Part shown: positions 36,159 to 45,468 of the stretch, in pieces
Layout: the number at the start of each line of letters is the position of its first letter
How positions within the stretch are numbered: position 1 is the stretch's first letter
Source: Candidatus Zhuqueibacterota bacterium
GTDB lineage: Bacteria > Zhuqueibacterota > Zhuqueibacteria > Zhuqueibacterales > Zhuqueibacteraceae
Reading direction: 5' to 3'
DNA length: 64,000 nt
Assembly (NCBI GenBank): GCA_022616415.1
Contig: JAKEEU010000031.1
Location: 1 to 64,000, forward strand
Made by a program: the position numbers and the translations under genes
Notes under the pieces: model-generated
Database searches by the model: none
Told to the model about the DNA's origin: nothing
What the model saw: only the letters and a program-made list of their open reading frames with translations

Positions 36159-36416
36159 CGGCCGTAGGCCAAATAAGTTATGATTTAAGCTTAATTTAGA
36201 TTTTACGAAAATCAATGCTAAGATTCAATAGAATTTTTGTTTTTTTTTCGAGAAGGCGTTGGAGAGGGTGGCGAACTTTACTATGGGCAGGCGTGATTAT
36301 AACAACGAGGTGTACAGATGATCACACCTCTAAAAGCGCATAAATGCCACGCGCAACCCCGACTCAAACTATGTAAGCGCAACCGACAAAAGTATTTCAT
36401 ACACAGAAACGAAAAT

Positions 36417-36453
36417 CCCACTGAACTATTTCAAAAGTTTTTAATTCAGTGGG
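36417..36453 (-). terminator. Candidate terminator of the PorV-like gene
   Basis: CCCACTGAA (36417-36425) and TTCAGTGGG (36445-36453) form a 9-base-pair stem about 50 bases after the stop of the minus-strand barrel gene. In the direction of transcription it is followed by ATTTTCGTTT, a modest T-rich tract. Confidence 0.5.
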
Positions 36454-36499
36454 GGTGTGATTTCAGTGAGCGGAGCAAAGAGTTTTCTCATGACGCAAT

Positions 36500-37510
36500 T
36501 CAACGCGACCGCCGATACTTCACCTCTTCGATCGAGAGCCGGGCAGAAATGCGATGGGTATCTCCAAGATCGCCGTGGCTGAGAAAGGCGTAGTCGATTT
36601 GCAGTTTCGGCAGGCCGATGCCGGCGCCGACGGTGAATTGCCCCACGTCCGAGCCTAAGCGCAAAGCCAGCAGCTCGCGCTGATATTCCCAGCCGAAATG
36701 CGTGTCAAAACTCACCGGGCCGGCACCAAACTGGGCGGCGTAGTCGCGCCCTTCGAAGCGCATTTCAAGATCCAAAGCCGGTGACATGAATCCGCCAAGG
36801 CCCGGGAGGGCTATTGGATATGCCAAACCGGCTTTGAGTGCTGGAACAATCAACTCGCGCCTGCCGGTATCCCAAGCGAGAACCGTGCTGGTCACATCTT
36901 GCAAATTCAAACCGACGTTCAAATTGCCGAACGGTATATAAAGCGCGGCAATATCGAAGCCGAGTCCCCATGCCGAATTGTTGCCAAGGCCCTTGTAAAT
37001 AATTTTGACGTTGCCGCCAAGCGAAAAATTGTGCGAGCGCCTGACCGCGTAAGTGAGAAACAGCGCATATTCCGCATCGGAAAAAGTGCGTACGATTTCA
37101 GGGCGATTGGTCTCGCTTAGCTTTTCATTGGGATTTTTTAGTCTGGTCTCCGGAATATCGTCGACGCCGAGGCGAATGAGGCTGAGGCCGAGACTGCGGT
37201 GCGCACCGAACGGGACGGCGAAACTGCCGAAATCATATTTGACCACACCGGCAAACTGCTGGGAATGCATGAGCATGATTTGCGGGTAATCGATATTCAC
37301 CAAGCCGGCGGGATTCCAATACGTGGCGCTCACATCGCGCGCCAGTGCAATATACGCGCCGCCCATGCCGAGCGCCCGGCCACCGACGCCGAGGTTGAGA
37401 AATTCACCGGCATATTTAGCGGTTTTGAACCCGCTGCCGGCGAGGGCGGTGGAAGCAACGATGGTGATGACGATAAACAGAGCAAGCAAACTGAATGTGA
37501 TGAGACGCAT
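36500..37510 (-). CDS. PorV/PorQ family outer-membrane protein
   Basis: 336 residues from ATG 37510 (MRLITFSLLALFIVITIVAS signal peptide, cleaved near ALAG). The mature N-terminus AGEFLNLGVGGRALGMGGAY, then SATYWNPAGLVNI, is the PorV/PorQ signature; amphipathic strands continue to the end (HRISARLSIEEVKYRR). In Bacteroidota PorV shuttles T9SS cargo and others form small-molecule channels; two sorting-domain proteins in this window make a PorV-type role plausible. It stands alone between hicAB and a terminator-like hairpin. Confidence 0.85.
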   Translation of the reverse strand: MRLITFSLLALFIVITIVASTALAGSGFKTAKYAGEFLNLGVGGRALGMGGAYIALARDVSATYWNPAGLVNIDYPQIMLMHSQQFAGVVKYDFGSFAVPFGAHRSLGLSLIRLGVDDIPETRLKNPNEKLSETNRPEIVRTFSDAEYALFLTYAVRRSHNFSLGGNVKIIYKGLGNNSAWGLGFDIAALYIPFGNLNVGLNLQDVTSTVLAWDTGRRELIVPALKAGLAYPIALPGLGGFMSPALDLEMRFEGRDYAAQFGAGPVSFDTHFGWEYQRELLALRLGSDVGQFTVGAGIGLPKLQIDYAFLSHGDLGDTHRISARLSIEEVKYRRSR

Positions 37511-37596
37511 GATATTCACCAAAATCTGTTCTACGCTTTGAGATTAAGATCAGACAAACCACAATAAATTCTTTGTTGCTCGGCGAATATTCGAAC

Positions 37597-37785
37597 CTAT
37601 TGCCGATCATCAAGTCCGAGCTGCCCTCGAATTATTTCACAAAGGCTATTCTTGATTTCCGAATGACGAGGAACTGGCGCTTTCCGCCCGTTCTTGGGGT
37701 TCATGTAGATATCGTGCCTTTTACCGTGACGTTTCAGAAAACACCCGGCTTCCGTTAATTCTCGGATAAAATCGCCCCGTTTCAC
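37597..37785 (-). CDS. hicA: HicA family mRNA interferase toxin
   Basis: 62 residues with the double-stranded RNA-binding-like HicA fold: MKRGDFIRELTEAGCFLKRH, then the catalytic histidine region GKRHDIYMNP and PVPRHSEIKNSLC. HicA cleaves mRNA; HicB blocks it. The start overlaps the hicB stop by 4 bases. Here antitoxin precedes toxin, the reverse of the E. coli order but common elsewhere. All motifs are present. Confidence 0.9.
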   Translation of the reverse strand: MKRGDFIRELTEAGCFLKRHGKRHDIYMNPKNGRKAPVPRHSEIKNSLCEIIRGQLGLDDRQ

Positions 37786-37988
37786 AATTCCACCCCCAAC
37801 TCCTTTGTCTGAACTGCGGCGCGGGGCATTACGTCATTCTGCTCTTCCATCATTACTTGGTAAGCATCCCGAATGTTCTCTTCTAATTCTTGAAGAGATA
37901 CACCTTGGCTGAAAACACCCGGAACCTCCTTTAGCCTTCCCACATACCAACCGTCGTCTTGCCAATATTCAAGTGTAAAGTATCGCAT
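37782..37988 (-). CDS. hicB: HicB family antitoxin
   Basis: 68 residues: YFTLEYWQDDGWYVGRLKEV then PGVFSQGVSLQELEENIRDA, the partially degraded RNase-H fold of HicB. The C-terminal DNA-binding domain seen in longer HicB proteins is absent, so repression of the operon, if any, must use the short form. A TTGACA is present at 38024-38029 on this strand but with no matching -10 box. Confidence 0.88.
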   Translation of the reverse strand: MRYFTLEYWQDDGWYVGRLKEVPGVFSQGVSLQELEENIRDAYQVMMEEQNDVMPRAAVQTKELGVEL

Positions 37989-38039
37989 AGATTAAACACC
38001 TCGCTTTTTGCCAAAAATGCTTGTGTCAAGGATTCTACC

Positions 38040-40757
38040 TCAAATCTTCAACTTCTCAACCTCATCAGAGTTTCCCTCCGCCGCCAACTTTTGCAAGCTT
38101 GCCAGCTTTTGCAAAGCTTCTATTGGGGTAATTTGATTGACGTCGATCTCCAAAAGCGTCTGCCGCAGGTGGCGATCGTGCCCGGCAAAAATATCAATTT
38201 GCCTGGCGCGTAGCTGTTGTCTCGCTGCGGCGGGCGGAAGCTCATCGCGCTCGATCGCCTGTTGCTCCAAAGTCGCCAGCACTTGTTTGGCGCGCTGGAT
38301 CACCGGCTTGGGCAAGCCGGCAAGCTGCGCCACTTGAATGCCGTAGCTGTGATCGCTGCCGCCTTCAACAATCTTGCGCAGAAAAACAACTTGATCGCCC
38401 CATTCTTTCACCAGCACATTGTAATTCTTCACGCGGGGGTGGCGATTCGCCAACTCCAACAACTCGTGATAGTGCGTCGCGAAGAGCGTGCGGGCTGCGA
38501 CTTTGGAATTGTCGTGAAGATATTCGACGACCGCCCACGCAATCGACAGGCCGTCATACGTGCTCGTGCCGCGGCCGATTTCATCGAGCAAAACCAGGCT
38601 CTGCGCCGTGGCGTTGTGCAAAATATTGGCGGTTTCATTCATCTCCACCAGAAACGTGCTCTCGCCGCCGGCCAAATTATCCGAAGCGCCGACCCGCGTG
38701 AAGATTTTGTCCACCGCGCCAATTCTGGCTTTGGCCGCGGGCACGAACGAGCCGATTTGCGCCATCAGCACGATCAGCGCGACCTGACGCAAGTACGTCG
38801 ATTTGCCCGCCATGTTCGGTCCGGTGATAATAATGATCTGATGATCACTCTCATTAAGATGCGTATCATTTGGAACGAACTTTTCGCCGAACGGCAGCAG
38901 TTTCTCCACCACTGGATGCCGGCCATCCTTGATCTCAATCGTCAGCTCGTCATCAATCATCGGACGGCAATAACGTTGTTCGTTCGCCAATTCGGCAAAT
39001 GCCAGCAAACAATCGAGCACCGCGATCCAGCGCGCGTTTTCCTGCAAGGCCGTAGCGTGGCCGGCGACTTTTTGCCGCAAACGATCGAAAAGCTGATACT
39101 CGAGCGCCACCATTTTCTCTTCGGCTTGCAGCACCTGCTCTTCGTACTCTTTCAGCTCCGGCGTGATGTAGCGCTCGGCATTCGCCAGTGTTTGCTTGCG
39201 AATGTAATTTTGCGGCACTTTGGCGAGATTCGGATTGGTGACTTCTATATAATAGCCGAAGACTTTGTTGTAGCCGACTTTCAAAGAGCCGATGCCGGTG
39301 CGCTCGCGTTCGGTCGCTTGCAATTTGGCAATCCAATCTTTTCCGGAGAGCGACAAGCTGCGCAAACGATCCAATTCCTCGGAATAACCGGAACGAATGA
39401 TGCCGCCATCGGTCACTGCCAGCGGCGGATCATCGACGATGGCCGAGGTCAGCTCGTTGGTCAGCTCGGCCAGCTCGTGCAGACTATTGAAGAACGTTCG
39501 CAGCAGCGGCGCTTCGAATTTTTCAAGATGCTTTTTGAGATCGGGAATCTTCTGTTGCGCAAAGCGCACGGCCAGAAGCTCGCGAGCGTTGGCGCGTGCC
39601 GTCGTCACCTTTGCCACCAAGCGTTCGAGATCGCCCGTCCCTCGCAGCAGCTCGGCGAGGCTTTCCCGTTCCATTTTTTTCTGCATCAACTCTTCAACCG
39701 CATCGAGCCGCGCATTGATTTTATCGACATCGCGCAGCGGCTGCAGAATCCACTGCACCATGCGCCGGCCGCCCATCGCGGTGCGGGTGCGATCCAACAC
39801 GCTCAACAGCGTGCCTTTTTGATCTTCGCTGCGCAGTGAGCGCACAAGCTCCAAATTGCGCCGAGTGGCGGCGTCAATCGCAACTTGCTCGCGGTTATTG
39901 AGCCGGGTTAATTGCGTGAAATGCGCCAGCTCGCTTTTTTGATTTTCCTTTAAGTAGGATAACGCCGCGCCGGCGGCGCAAATTCCGGCGGTCAAATCGT
40001 CGCAGCCGAAGCCTTTCAGCGTCATCGTCTGAAAGTGGCGTGTCAATGTTTCGTAAGCATAATCATAGGCAAATTGCCAACCCTCGCGCCGGGTGACGAG
40101 CAAATGAGAATTGGGCAAAATTTTGGCGCGCAGCCAATCCGCGTGCTCTTCGGCAACGAGCAGCTCCGCCGGCTCGATATTCAAAATCGCCTCGCGCAAG
40201 CCGCCTTCCATCGACTCAATCATGACTTCACCGACGATGAACTCGCCGGTCGAAATATCCACCTGCGCGAGTCCCGCCAGAGCTTTTGCGCCCGCCGGCT
40301 TTTGCAGCGGATGCACCGCCAGCAGAAAATTATTGCGCCGGCTGCTCAAGAGATCATCCGACAAAATGCTGCCCGGCGTCACCACTTCGGTGACTTCGCG
40401 CTTGACGACGATTTTGGCCAGCTTGGGATCTTCCACCTGTTCGCAGATCGCCACGCGATAACCGGCGCGGATCATTTTGGCGAGATAGGTGTCGAGCGCG
40501 TGATGCGGAAATCCGGCCAGCGGCACTTCCGACGATTTGCCGTGCGAACGCGACGTGAGGGTGATGCCGAGCGCCTCGCTGGCGGTTTTGGCGTCGTCGT
40601 AAAACATCTCGTAAAAATCCCCCATGCGAAAAAACAGAATCGCGTCTTTGTGCTGCGCCTTGATCGCCAGATATTGCCGCATCAGCGGCGTGGTCAGATC
40701 GTCTTTGTCGATGAAATCCTTTTGATCGGAGTTTTTCAAAATTTGGCTTCGTGCCAC
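38040..40757 (-). CDS. mutS: DNA mismatch repair protein MutS
   Basis: 905 residues. Mismatch-reading Phe48 and Glu50 in FRMGDFYEMF; connector, lever and clamp domains follow; ABC ATPase with Walker A TGPNMAGKSTYLRQVA, the signature ESTFLVEMNET, and Walker B LVLLDEIGRGTSTYDG; helix-turn-helix and dimerisation region near 800. The Phe-x-Glu motif marks MutS1, the mismatch-repair form. mutL is not in this window. Confidence 0.97.
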   Translation of the reverse strand: MARSQILKNSDQKDFIDKDDLTTPLMRQYLAIKAQHKDAILFFRMGDFYEMFYDDAKTASEALGITLTSRSHGKSSEVPLAGFPHHALDTYLAKMIRAGYRVAICEQVEDPKLAKIVVKREVTEVVTPGSILSDDLLSSRRNNFLLAVHPLQKPAGAKALAGLAQVDISTGEFIVGEVMIESMEGGLREAILNIEPAELLVAEEHADWLRAKILPNSHLLVTRREGWQFAYDYAYETLTRHFQTMTLKGFGCDDLTAGICAAGAALSYLKENQKSELAHFTQLTRLNNREQVAIDAATRRNLELVRSLRSEDQKGTLLSVLDRTRTAMGGRRMVQWILQPLRDVDKINARLDAVEELMQKKMERESLAELLRGTGDLERLVAKVTTARANARELLAVRFAQQKIPDLKKHLEKFEAPLLRTFFNSLHELAELTNELTSAIVDDPPLAVTDGGIIRSGYSEELDRLRSLSLSGKDWIAKLQATERERTGIGSLKVGYNKVFGYYIEVTNPNLAKVPQNYIRKQTLANAERYITPELKEYEEQVLQAEEKMVALEYQLFDRLRQKVAGHATALQENARWIAVLDCLLAFAELANEQRYCRPMIDDELTIEIKDGRHPVVEKLLPFGEKFVPNDTHLNESDHQIIIITGPNMAGKSTYLRQVALIVLMAQIGSFVPAAKARIGAVDKIFTRVGASDNLAGGESTFLVEMNETANILHNATAQSLVLLDEIGRGTSTYDGLSIAWAVVEYLHDNSKVAARTLFATHYHELLELANRHPRVKNYNVLVKEWGDQVVFLRKIVEGGSDHSYGIQVAQLAGLPKPVIQRAKQVLATLEQQAIERDELPPAAARQQLRARQIDIFAGHDRHLRQTLLEIDVNQITPIEALQKLASLQKLAAEGNSDEVEKLKI

Positions 40758-40792
40758 GAGTTATTAATGAAGTGTGAACTCACTGGTCGCTA

Positions 40793-41041
40793 CTATACAA
40801 AAGCTGCGACTTCAACAGTTTTTTCTGCAGCAAAGCTATCTCGGTGTAATTTAATCCGCTCAATTTCATGAAGCGTCTCGGCGGTGAAATAACTCTCTCC
40901 ACAATTGGGGCAGCTTACCATTGGAATATCTTCGATGATAAGCAAATCCTTGCCCTTGCCGTAAGCTTCTACTATTTTACGGACTCTCGCCCCTTTTTTT
41001 CCGCAGTTATCACAGACCAGTAGTTGAAGATTTTTTTTCAT
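40793..41041 (-). CDS. YgiT-type zinc finger protein
   Basis: 82 residues with two CxxC pairs, VCDNCGKKG and VSCPNCGESYF, then a helix (TAETLHEIERIKLHR). Such short YgiT/MqsA-N-like proteins are the partners of DUF4258 proteins and are predicted antitoxins; they lack the DNA-binding C-terminus of full MqsA. Overlaps the DUF4258 gene by 4 bases and follows it. Confidence 0.82.
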   Translation of the reverse strand: MKKNLQLLVCDNCGKKGARVRKIVEAYGKGKDLLIIEDIPMVSCPNCGESYFTAETLHEIERIKLHRDSFAAEKTVEVAAFV

Positions 41042-41319
41042 GGTTCATAGACAGTTATGATGACAAGTTTTCCGGTTGGGCTAAATTTTGCAATCAACTC
41101 GATACTGTTGCCTGAAATCGTTACGCCATTGACGCGATATTTAGATTCACCTGTTTGTCGATCCTGCTGACGTTCCAAAATTGTGCCAGTAAGAATTCCC
41201 CGTTCAACGTCATAAATCATGAAATGATCAACCCTCATTTCAAGTCTGGCATGGAGCGTCACTATATATTCGCGTCTGCGAACCTTTTCTCGCATCCGGC
41301 TAAGAATTCGATCAAACAA
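41038..41319 (-). CDS. DUF4258 domain protein, predicted toxin
   Basis: 93 residues: REYIVTLHARLEMRVDHFMI, then DVERGILTGTILERQQDRQT and KYRVNGVTISGNSIELIAKF. The fold is related to the RelE-like DUF4258 group, and the pairing with a YgiT-type zinc protein is a recurrent predicted toxin-antitoxin arrangement. No experiment on this family is recalled with certainty, so toxin activity is inferred. Confidence 0.78.
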   Translation of the reverse strand: MFDRILSRMREKVRRREYIVTLHARLEMRVDHFMIYDVERGILTGTILERQQDRQTGESKYRVNGVTISGNSIELIAKFSPTGKLVIITVYEP

Positions 41320-41360
41320 TTTCAGTTTCCAGGTTTGATTTGAGCGTTACTTTTTACGTG

Positions 41361-41591
41361 TTACGCTTCCACCTCCATCAATTCCAACTGAAAGCCGTCT
41401 TCGGTTTTCACCAATGTTTCAATTTTCTTTTCGGCTTCTTGGAGCTGCGACTGGCATAGTCGATACAAGCCCATGCCCTCATCAAAGATTTTGATCGCCT
41501 CGTCCAGGCCGATGCGGCCCTGCTCAAGCTGCTGAACGATCGCTTCAAGCCGGCTCATGGCCGCTTCGAATGTCATCTTCTTTCCCATCAA
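41361..41591 (-). CDS. xseB: Exodeoxyribonuclease VII small subunit
   Basis: 76 residues, typical: KKMTFEAAMSRLEAIVQQLE then GRIGLDEAIKIFDEGMGLYR and CQSQLQEAEKKIETLV. It binds the coiled coil of XseA. It follows xseA by 106 bases on the same strand. Confidence 0.95.
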   Translation of the reverse strand: MMGKKMTFEAAMSRLEAIVQQLEQGRIGLDEAIKIFDEGMGLYRLCQSQLQEAEKKIETLVKTEDGFQLELMEVEA

Positions 41592-41697
41592 GCCATACTC
41601 CTTCCTCTTTAATAAGGTTCGCGCTATTCGTAATGCTTAACCTTTAGTTTCGCGAGGCTAAAAGTTTCACACTTCGAATTGACTGCCAATTTTCCTT

Positions 41698-42936
41698 TCA
41701 CGACTTTCTAACTTTTTCTACCCTGGCTTCGGCGCTGCCAACGGCAAATTGAACGTGAATCGGATCACCGGTTTGCAGTTGGCCGGCTTCACGCACCAAT
41801 TCCTTTTCCGGCTGGCGGTACACAATCGCAAATCCTCTTTGCAAAATGCTCTGATGACTCAGCGCCTGCAAGCGCTGCTTCTGCGCTTTGAGCTGCTGCT
41901 TCCACACTTCCAAGCGATTTTCTGTTGCCAAAATCATTCGCCGCTGCAAATCGTCGAGCTGCTGGCTGCGCTGGCGCACCAGATCGAGCGGCTGGCGCAG
42001 GCCGTAGCTCGAAGCGAAGCGCTGCAGCCGCTCGCGCTGCATTTGCACGAAGCGCCGCAGATGCAAGTGCATTTTATAGCCGAGGTGTTGCAATTGGCGG
42101 CGGACTTCGGTGACCTCCGGCGCCACAAGCTCAGCGGCAGCCGAAGGCGTGGCGGCGCGCACATCCGCCACGAAATCGCTGATGCTGAAATCAACCTCGT
42201 GGCCGACCGCCGAAACCACGGGAATTTCGCTGTCAAAGATCGCTCGCGCCACGATCTCTTCATTGAAAGCCCAAAGGTCTTCCAACGAGCCGCCGCCGCG
42301 ACCGACGATGAGCACGTCCAATTTGCCGAACGCGTTAAACTCCGCAATCGCCTGCGCAATTTCCGCCGCGGCGCCTTCACCCTGCACTTTGACCGGACGC
42401 AAAATAATCCGCATCGCCGGCCAACGCCGCCGCAAAATGCTGACGAGATCCTGAATCGCCGCGCCGGTTCGTGAGGTGACGATGCCGACGGTTTGTGGAA
42501 ACGCTGGCAGCGGCACTTTGTGGGCTTCATCAAAAAGCCCTTCGTCGCGCAGCCTTTGCTTGAGCTGCTCCAACGCCATTTGCAGCGCGCCGACGCCAGC
42601 GGGCTGCATTTGCCAAACGTCAAACTGATAATAACCGCGTTTTTCATAAACGGTGACTTGGCCGTGCGCCAGCACCTGCTTGCCGTCCTCCGGAAAAAAA
42701 GGCAAACTGCGATTGCGCCCGGCCCACATCACGCACGGAATCTGGGCGTATTCGTCTTTCAGCGAAAAATAAAAATGTCCGGAAGTATGGCGCTTGAAGT
42801 TGGAAATTTCGCCGGTGAGCCACACGGGCGCCAAACCGGTTTCGAGAAGTGCTTTGATCTGCTGCGTGAGAACAGAAACTGTCAGAGTCTCATGCTGATA
42901 TTCGGCGCTGGAGAAATTAAAGCCAAAACGATCCAA
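41698..42936 (-). CDS. xseA: Exodeoxyribonuclease VII large subunit
   Basis: 412 residues. N-terminal OB fold (VSVLTQQIKALLETGLAPVW, LTGEISNFKRHTSGHFYFSL), catalytic domain with GRGGGSLEDLWAFNEE and SAVGHEVDFSISDFVADVRA, then a coiled coil (about 270-370) for XseB binding. The enzyme degrades single-stranded DNA in both directions. Confidence 0.96.
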   Translation of the reverse strand: MDRFGFNFSSAEYQHETLTVSVLTQQIKALLETGLAPVWLTGEISNFKRHTSGHFYFSLKDEYAQIPCVMWAGRNRSLPFFPEDGKQVLAHGQVTVYEKRGYYQFDVWQMQPAGVGALQMALEQLKQRLRDEGLFDEAHKVPLPAFPQTVGIVTSRTGAAIQDLVSILRRRWPAMRIILRPVKVQGEGAAAEIAQAIAEFNAFGKLDVLIVGRGGGSLEDLWAFNEEIVARAIFDSEIPVVSAVGHEVDFSISDFVADVRAATPSAAAELVAPEVTEVRRQLQHLGYKMHLHLRRFVQMQRERLQRFASSYGLRQPLDLVRQRSQQLDDLQRRMILATENRLEVWKQQLKAQKQRLQALSHQSILQRGFAIVYRQPEKELVREAGQLQTGDPIHVQFAVGSAEARVEKVRKS

Positions 42937-42981
42937 AATAACGAGTCCTCATATTTTATTTGCCAACGCCACGCAAGCTTT

Positions 42982-45225
42982 TTATGCGAAAACATTCTCG
43001 ATGAGCGAGATTTTAGACGTCTTCTTCAGCGTTTGGTTGGGCGCTGTGTTCTGGTTGCGCGGCACCGGAAAGGAAATCGAAAAAACCGTGCCATGTCCGA
43101 CTTGCGAATCGACGCCGATGCGGCTGCCGTGGTCGCCGACGATTTGCTGGCAAATGGCCAAGCCGAGGCCGGTGCCATCAGGTTTGGTGGTGAAAAACGG
43201 GTTAAAGAGATTATCCAAAACGTTCGCCGGAATGCCGCTGCCGGTGTCGCGCACGACGAGCAGAACTTCCTGCGGCTCGACAAATTGCGTGGAAACTTCG
43301 ACGACGCCGTAGCCGGAGATGGATTGAATGCCGTTGCGCATCAAGTTGACGAGCATTTGATTGATTTGAATCGGATCGAGCAAAAGCTTCGGCAGGCCGG
43401 GCGCCAGCGTTTTGATCAATTTCACGTTATGCTGCTCCGCTTCGCTCTGCAACAGCTTGCAAGCTTCTTCAATCGTCGTATTGAGATCGGCGAATTGAAA
43501 CGAAGGCTTGGGAAATTTGGTGAAGAGCATAACGTTGGCGAGAATTTTTTCCAGGCGCATGACCTCTTCCGCAATGATTTGCGCCACGTTGTGAATGGAG
43601 GCGTTGTCCTTGGCCAAACGCATCAACGAGCGCGCGAAGCCGCCGATGGCCACCAACGGATTACGAATTTCATGCGCGACGTGTCCCGCCATATTGCCGA
43701 CCGCGGCCAAACGCTCGGCATGAACCAGGCGGTCGTGCGTGGTTTGCAGCTCCTTGTAAGCGGCTTCGAGCTTATATTTATCTTCTTCCAAACGGCGGTT
43801 GGCGTCAGCCTTTTCGATGGCATGCGCCGCCTGGCTCGCGAAAATCTCGAGCGAGGCCAGCGCGTCCGCGTCGATTTTTTGCTGGCTATAAAGATAGTCG
43901 GCGATGATCATGCCAATGAGCCGGTCTTTCGCCACCAAAGGCACGGCGATGAAATCTTTCAGCTCCAGATTCTCAAAGAACTTTTGGCAACTGGCGCAGA
44001 CGCGTTGCTCGGGCAGGCCACGGTATGGTTTTTTGCGCCGGATGGTGGCCACAAAATCCGAATCGCCCGCGGTGAGCAAAAGTTTTTGCGCCCGGATGCG
44101 ATTATTGAAAGCGTCATCGCGAGCGGGCCGGCGCTTGCCGTATTTCTCGAGAAAGTCTTCCAACGTGATATGCTCTTCCGACAGCGTTTGCCAAATGCGC
44201 CGCGCCTCTTCTCCATCTGCCGGCCCAACACCCATGCGCCCGGCGAGATACAAGCCGGTATCGTCGATCAGAAAAATCATGGCGCGATTGAACCCCAGCG
44301 CCGGCCCGGCGGTGATGCCGGTCAGAATCAAGTGCAGCAATTCGTCGAGATTGATCGCGCTCTGCATTGCCAAGCCGATGGTCGTGAGCATGCGCAATTG
44401 ATAGTCGTGCTTTTGGCCCTCGGTGACGTCTTCAACAATGCCGAGCACGCCCGCAAGGCTTTCTGAGCCGCCCTCTTTTTGTTGAGACTGCCAAAGCGGA
44501 ACGGCATGAATATTCAGCAAGGCCATTTGGCCATCGGACTTGCGAAAATTAAACCCCTGCACCTTCCAAGGTTTGTGGCCGGTCATGACGCGGGTCGCCG
44601 CGGTGCGCAAAAAGGTCTCTCGCAAGCTTTTTTTTTCAAAAACGCTCTTCCCGGCCATGGACTCCGGCGAGGCGAATCCCATAAGCTGGCACACCATGGG
44701 ATTGGCTTCACGAATTTGTCCGCGCGCGTCTGTGGAAAAAATGCCGATCGGCGCGTTGTTCAAAATGAGCGCCAGATAGTCGCGCGTGGCTTCGACTTCG
44801 GCGCGCAGTTGCAAATTGCGCTGCCGTATATCGTGGATGATGAAAAGATTCTCAATGACGTTCGCCAGCTCACGCCAGCCAAACGGCTTGCGCAGATAGG
44901 CGCTCACCCCGCGCGCCATGAGTTTTGTTTTCATCAAACCATCCGCCTCGTGCCCGGTCAGCATGATGACGGGAATATTGCGAACCGGCTCATACCGCGG
45001 ATTGCCGGTCAGCTCGTTGAAAACCTGCTCGCCGTTCATTTCCGGCATGAGAAGATCGAGCAACACCAAGGCGGGTTTTTCGCGCAAAAGCAGATCGAGG
45101 CCGGAAGGCCCGTCATACGCGGAAAGCAAGTGATAGCCGGCTTTTTCGAGAAAGGCGCGCGCCAAATCGTGCAGCGTCGGCTCGTCATCAATCAAAAGAA
45201 TTTTTTGAGAATCGACAGGAGGCAT
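42982..45225 (-). CDS. Hybrid receiver-PAS-GAF-histidine kinase
   Basis: 747 residues, no membrane segment. Receiver at 6-125 with D13-D14 and phosphoacceptor D57 (LVLLDLLMP); PAS at about 140-260 (DYLALILNNAPIGIFSTDAR); GAF at about 280-460, containing a C-x2-C-like pair (VCASCQKFF); HisKA with AGHVAHEIRNPLVAIGGFAR; HATPase with NLMRNGIQSI, DTGSGIP and GTGLGLAICQQIVGDHGS. A receiver at the N-terminus of a cytosolic kinase usually takes phosphate from another kinase or senses within a relay. No partner regulator is adjacent. Confidence 0.92.
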   Translation of the reverse strand: MPPVDSQKILLIDDEPTLHDLARAFLEKAGYHLLSAYDGPSGLDLLLREKPALVLLDLLMPEMNGEQVFNELTGNPRYEPVRNIPVIMLTGHEADGLMKTKLMARGVSAYLRKPFGWRELANVIENLFIIHDIRQRNLQLRAEVEATRDYLALILNNAPIGIFSTDARGQIREANPMVCQLMGFASPESMAGKSVFEKKSLRETFLRTAATRVMTGHKPWKVQGFNFRKSDGQMALLNIHAVPLWQSQQKEGGSESLAGVLGIVEDVTEGQKHDYQLRMLTTIGLAMQSAINLDELLHLILTGITAGPALGFNRAMIFLIDDTGLYLAGRMGVGPADGEEARRIWQTLSEEHITLEDFLEKYGKRRPARDDAFNNRIRAQKLLLTAGDSDFVATIRRKKPYRGLPEQRVCASCQKFFENLELKDFIAVPLVAKDRLIGMIIADYLYSQQKIDADALASLEIFASQAAHAIEKADANRRLEEDKYKLEAAYKELQTTHDRLVHAERLAAVGNMAGHVAHEIRNPLVAIGGFARSLMRLAKDNASIHNVAQIIAEEVMRLEKILANVMLFTKFPKPSFQFADLNTTIEEACKLLQSEAEQHNVKLIKTLAPGLPKLLLDPIQINQMLVNLMRNGIQSISGYGVVEVSTQFVEPQEVLLVVRDTGSGIPANVLDNLFNPFFTTKPDGTGLGLAICQQIVGDHGSRIGVDSQVGHGTVFSISFPVPRNQNTAPNQTLKKTSKISLIENVFA

Positions 45226-45262
45226 CGAACAATCATTTCATAAGCCAAATTAAAGCGAAGGC

Positions 45263-45310
45263 CTTCATCCCGCCGTTCTCATATTGATTTTTGGAACGGC
45301 CAGGATGAAG
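45263..45310 (-). terminator. Hairpin downstream of the small ribosomal protein gene
   Basis: CTTCATCC-c-GCCGTT (45263-45277) pairs with AACGGC-ca-GGATGAAG (45295-45310): fourteen base pairs with a small asymmetry. It lies between the stop at 45336 and the kinase start at 45225. The T-rich tract after it is weak, so it may be an attenuator or processing site instead of a full terminator. Confidence 0.45.
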
Positions 45311-45335
45311 TCCAATCTGCTTAGGCCGAAGGCTC

Positions 45336-45431
45336 TCATCTGAGTTTCTTCTTATGGCGATTTTTTCTCAGACGTTTTTTCCGCTTGTGCGTGGCAATTT
45401 TATGCCGTTTGCGCTTTTTACCACTGGGCAA
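45336..45431 (-). CDS. 31-residue AURKAIP1/COX24-type ribosomal protein (bS22-like)
   Basis: A very short gene missed by a 60-codon cut-off. TTG 45431 is preceded by AAGGAGGTG with ideal spacing. The product begins PSGKKRKRHKIATHKRKKRL and continues RKNRHKKKLR: extremely basic, with the KKRxKRxxHKxxxxxRK pattern of the bacterial AURKAIP1/COX24 domain proteins. Relatives are bS22 in mycobacterial ribosomes and mitochondrial mS38, which lie by the decoding site in 16S rRNA; that is family knowledge. I am confident in the reading frame and family; the formal ribosomal name is less certain. Confidence 0.85.
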   Translation of the reverse strand: MPSGKKRKRHKIATHKRKKRLRKNRHKKKLR

Positions 45432-45468
45432 GTGCTTTCACCTCCTTTGCCGGGTTGAATTTTATGTT

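Noticed and set aside
36318-36593. 91-residue plus-strand frame
   Set aside because: Runs through the terminator-like hairpin and into the end of the PorV-like gene in antisense; Cys/Lys-rich random composition.
38217-39839. 540-residue plus-strand frame
   Set aside because: Antisense to mutS, which is full-length with all motifs; long shadow frames are common opposite GC-rich genes.
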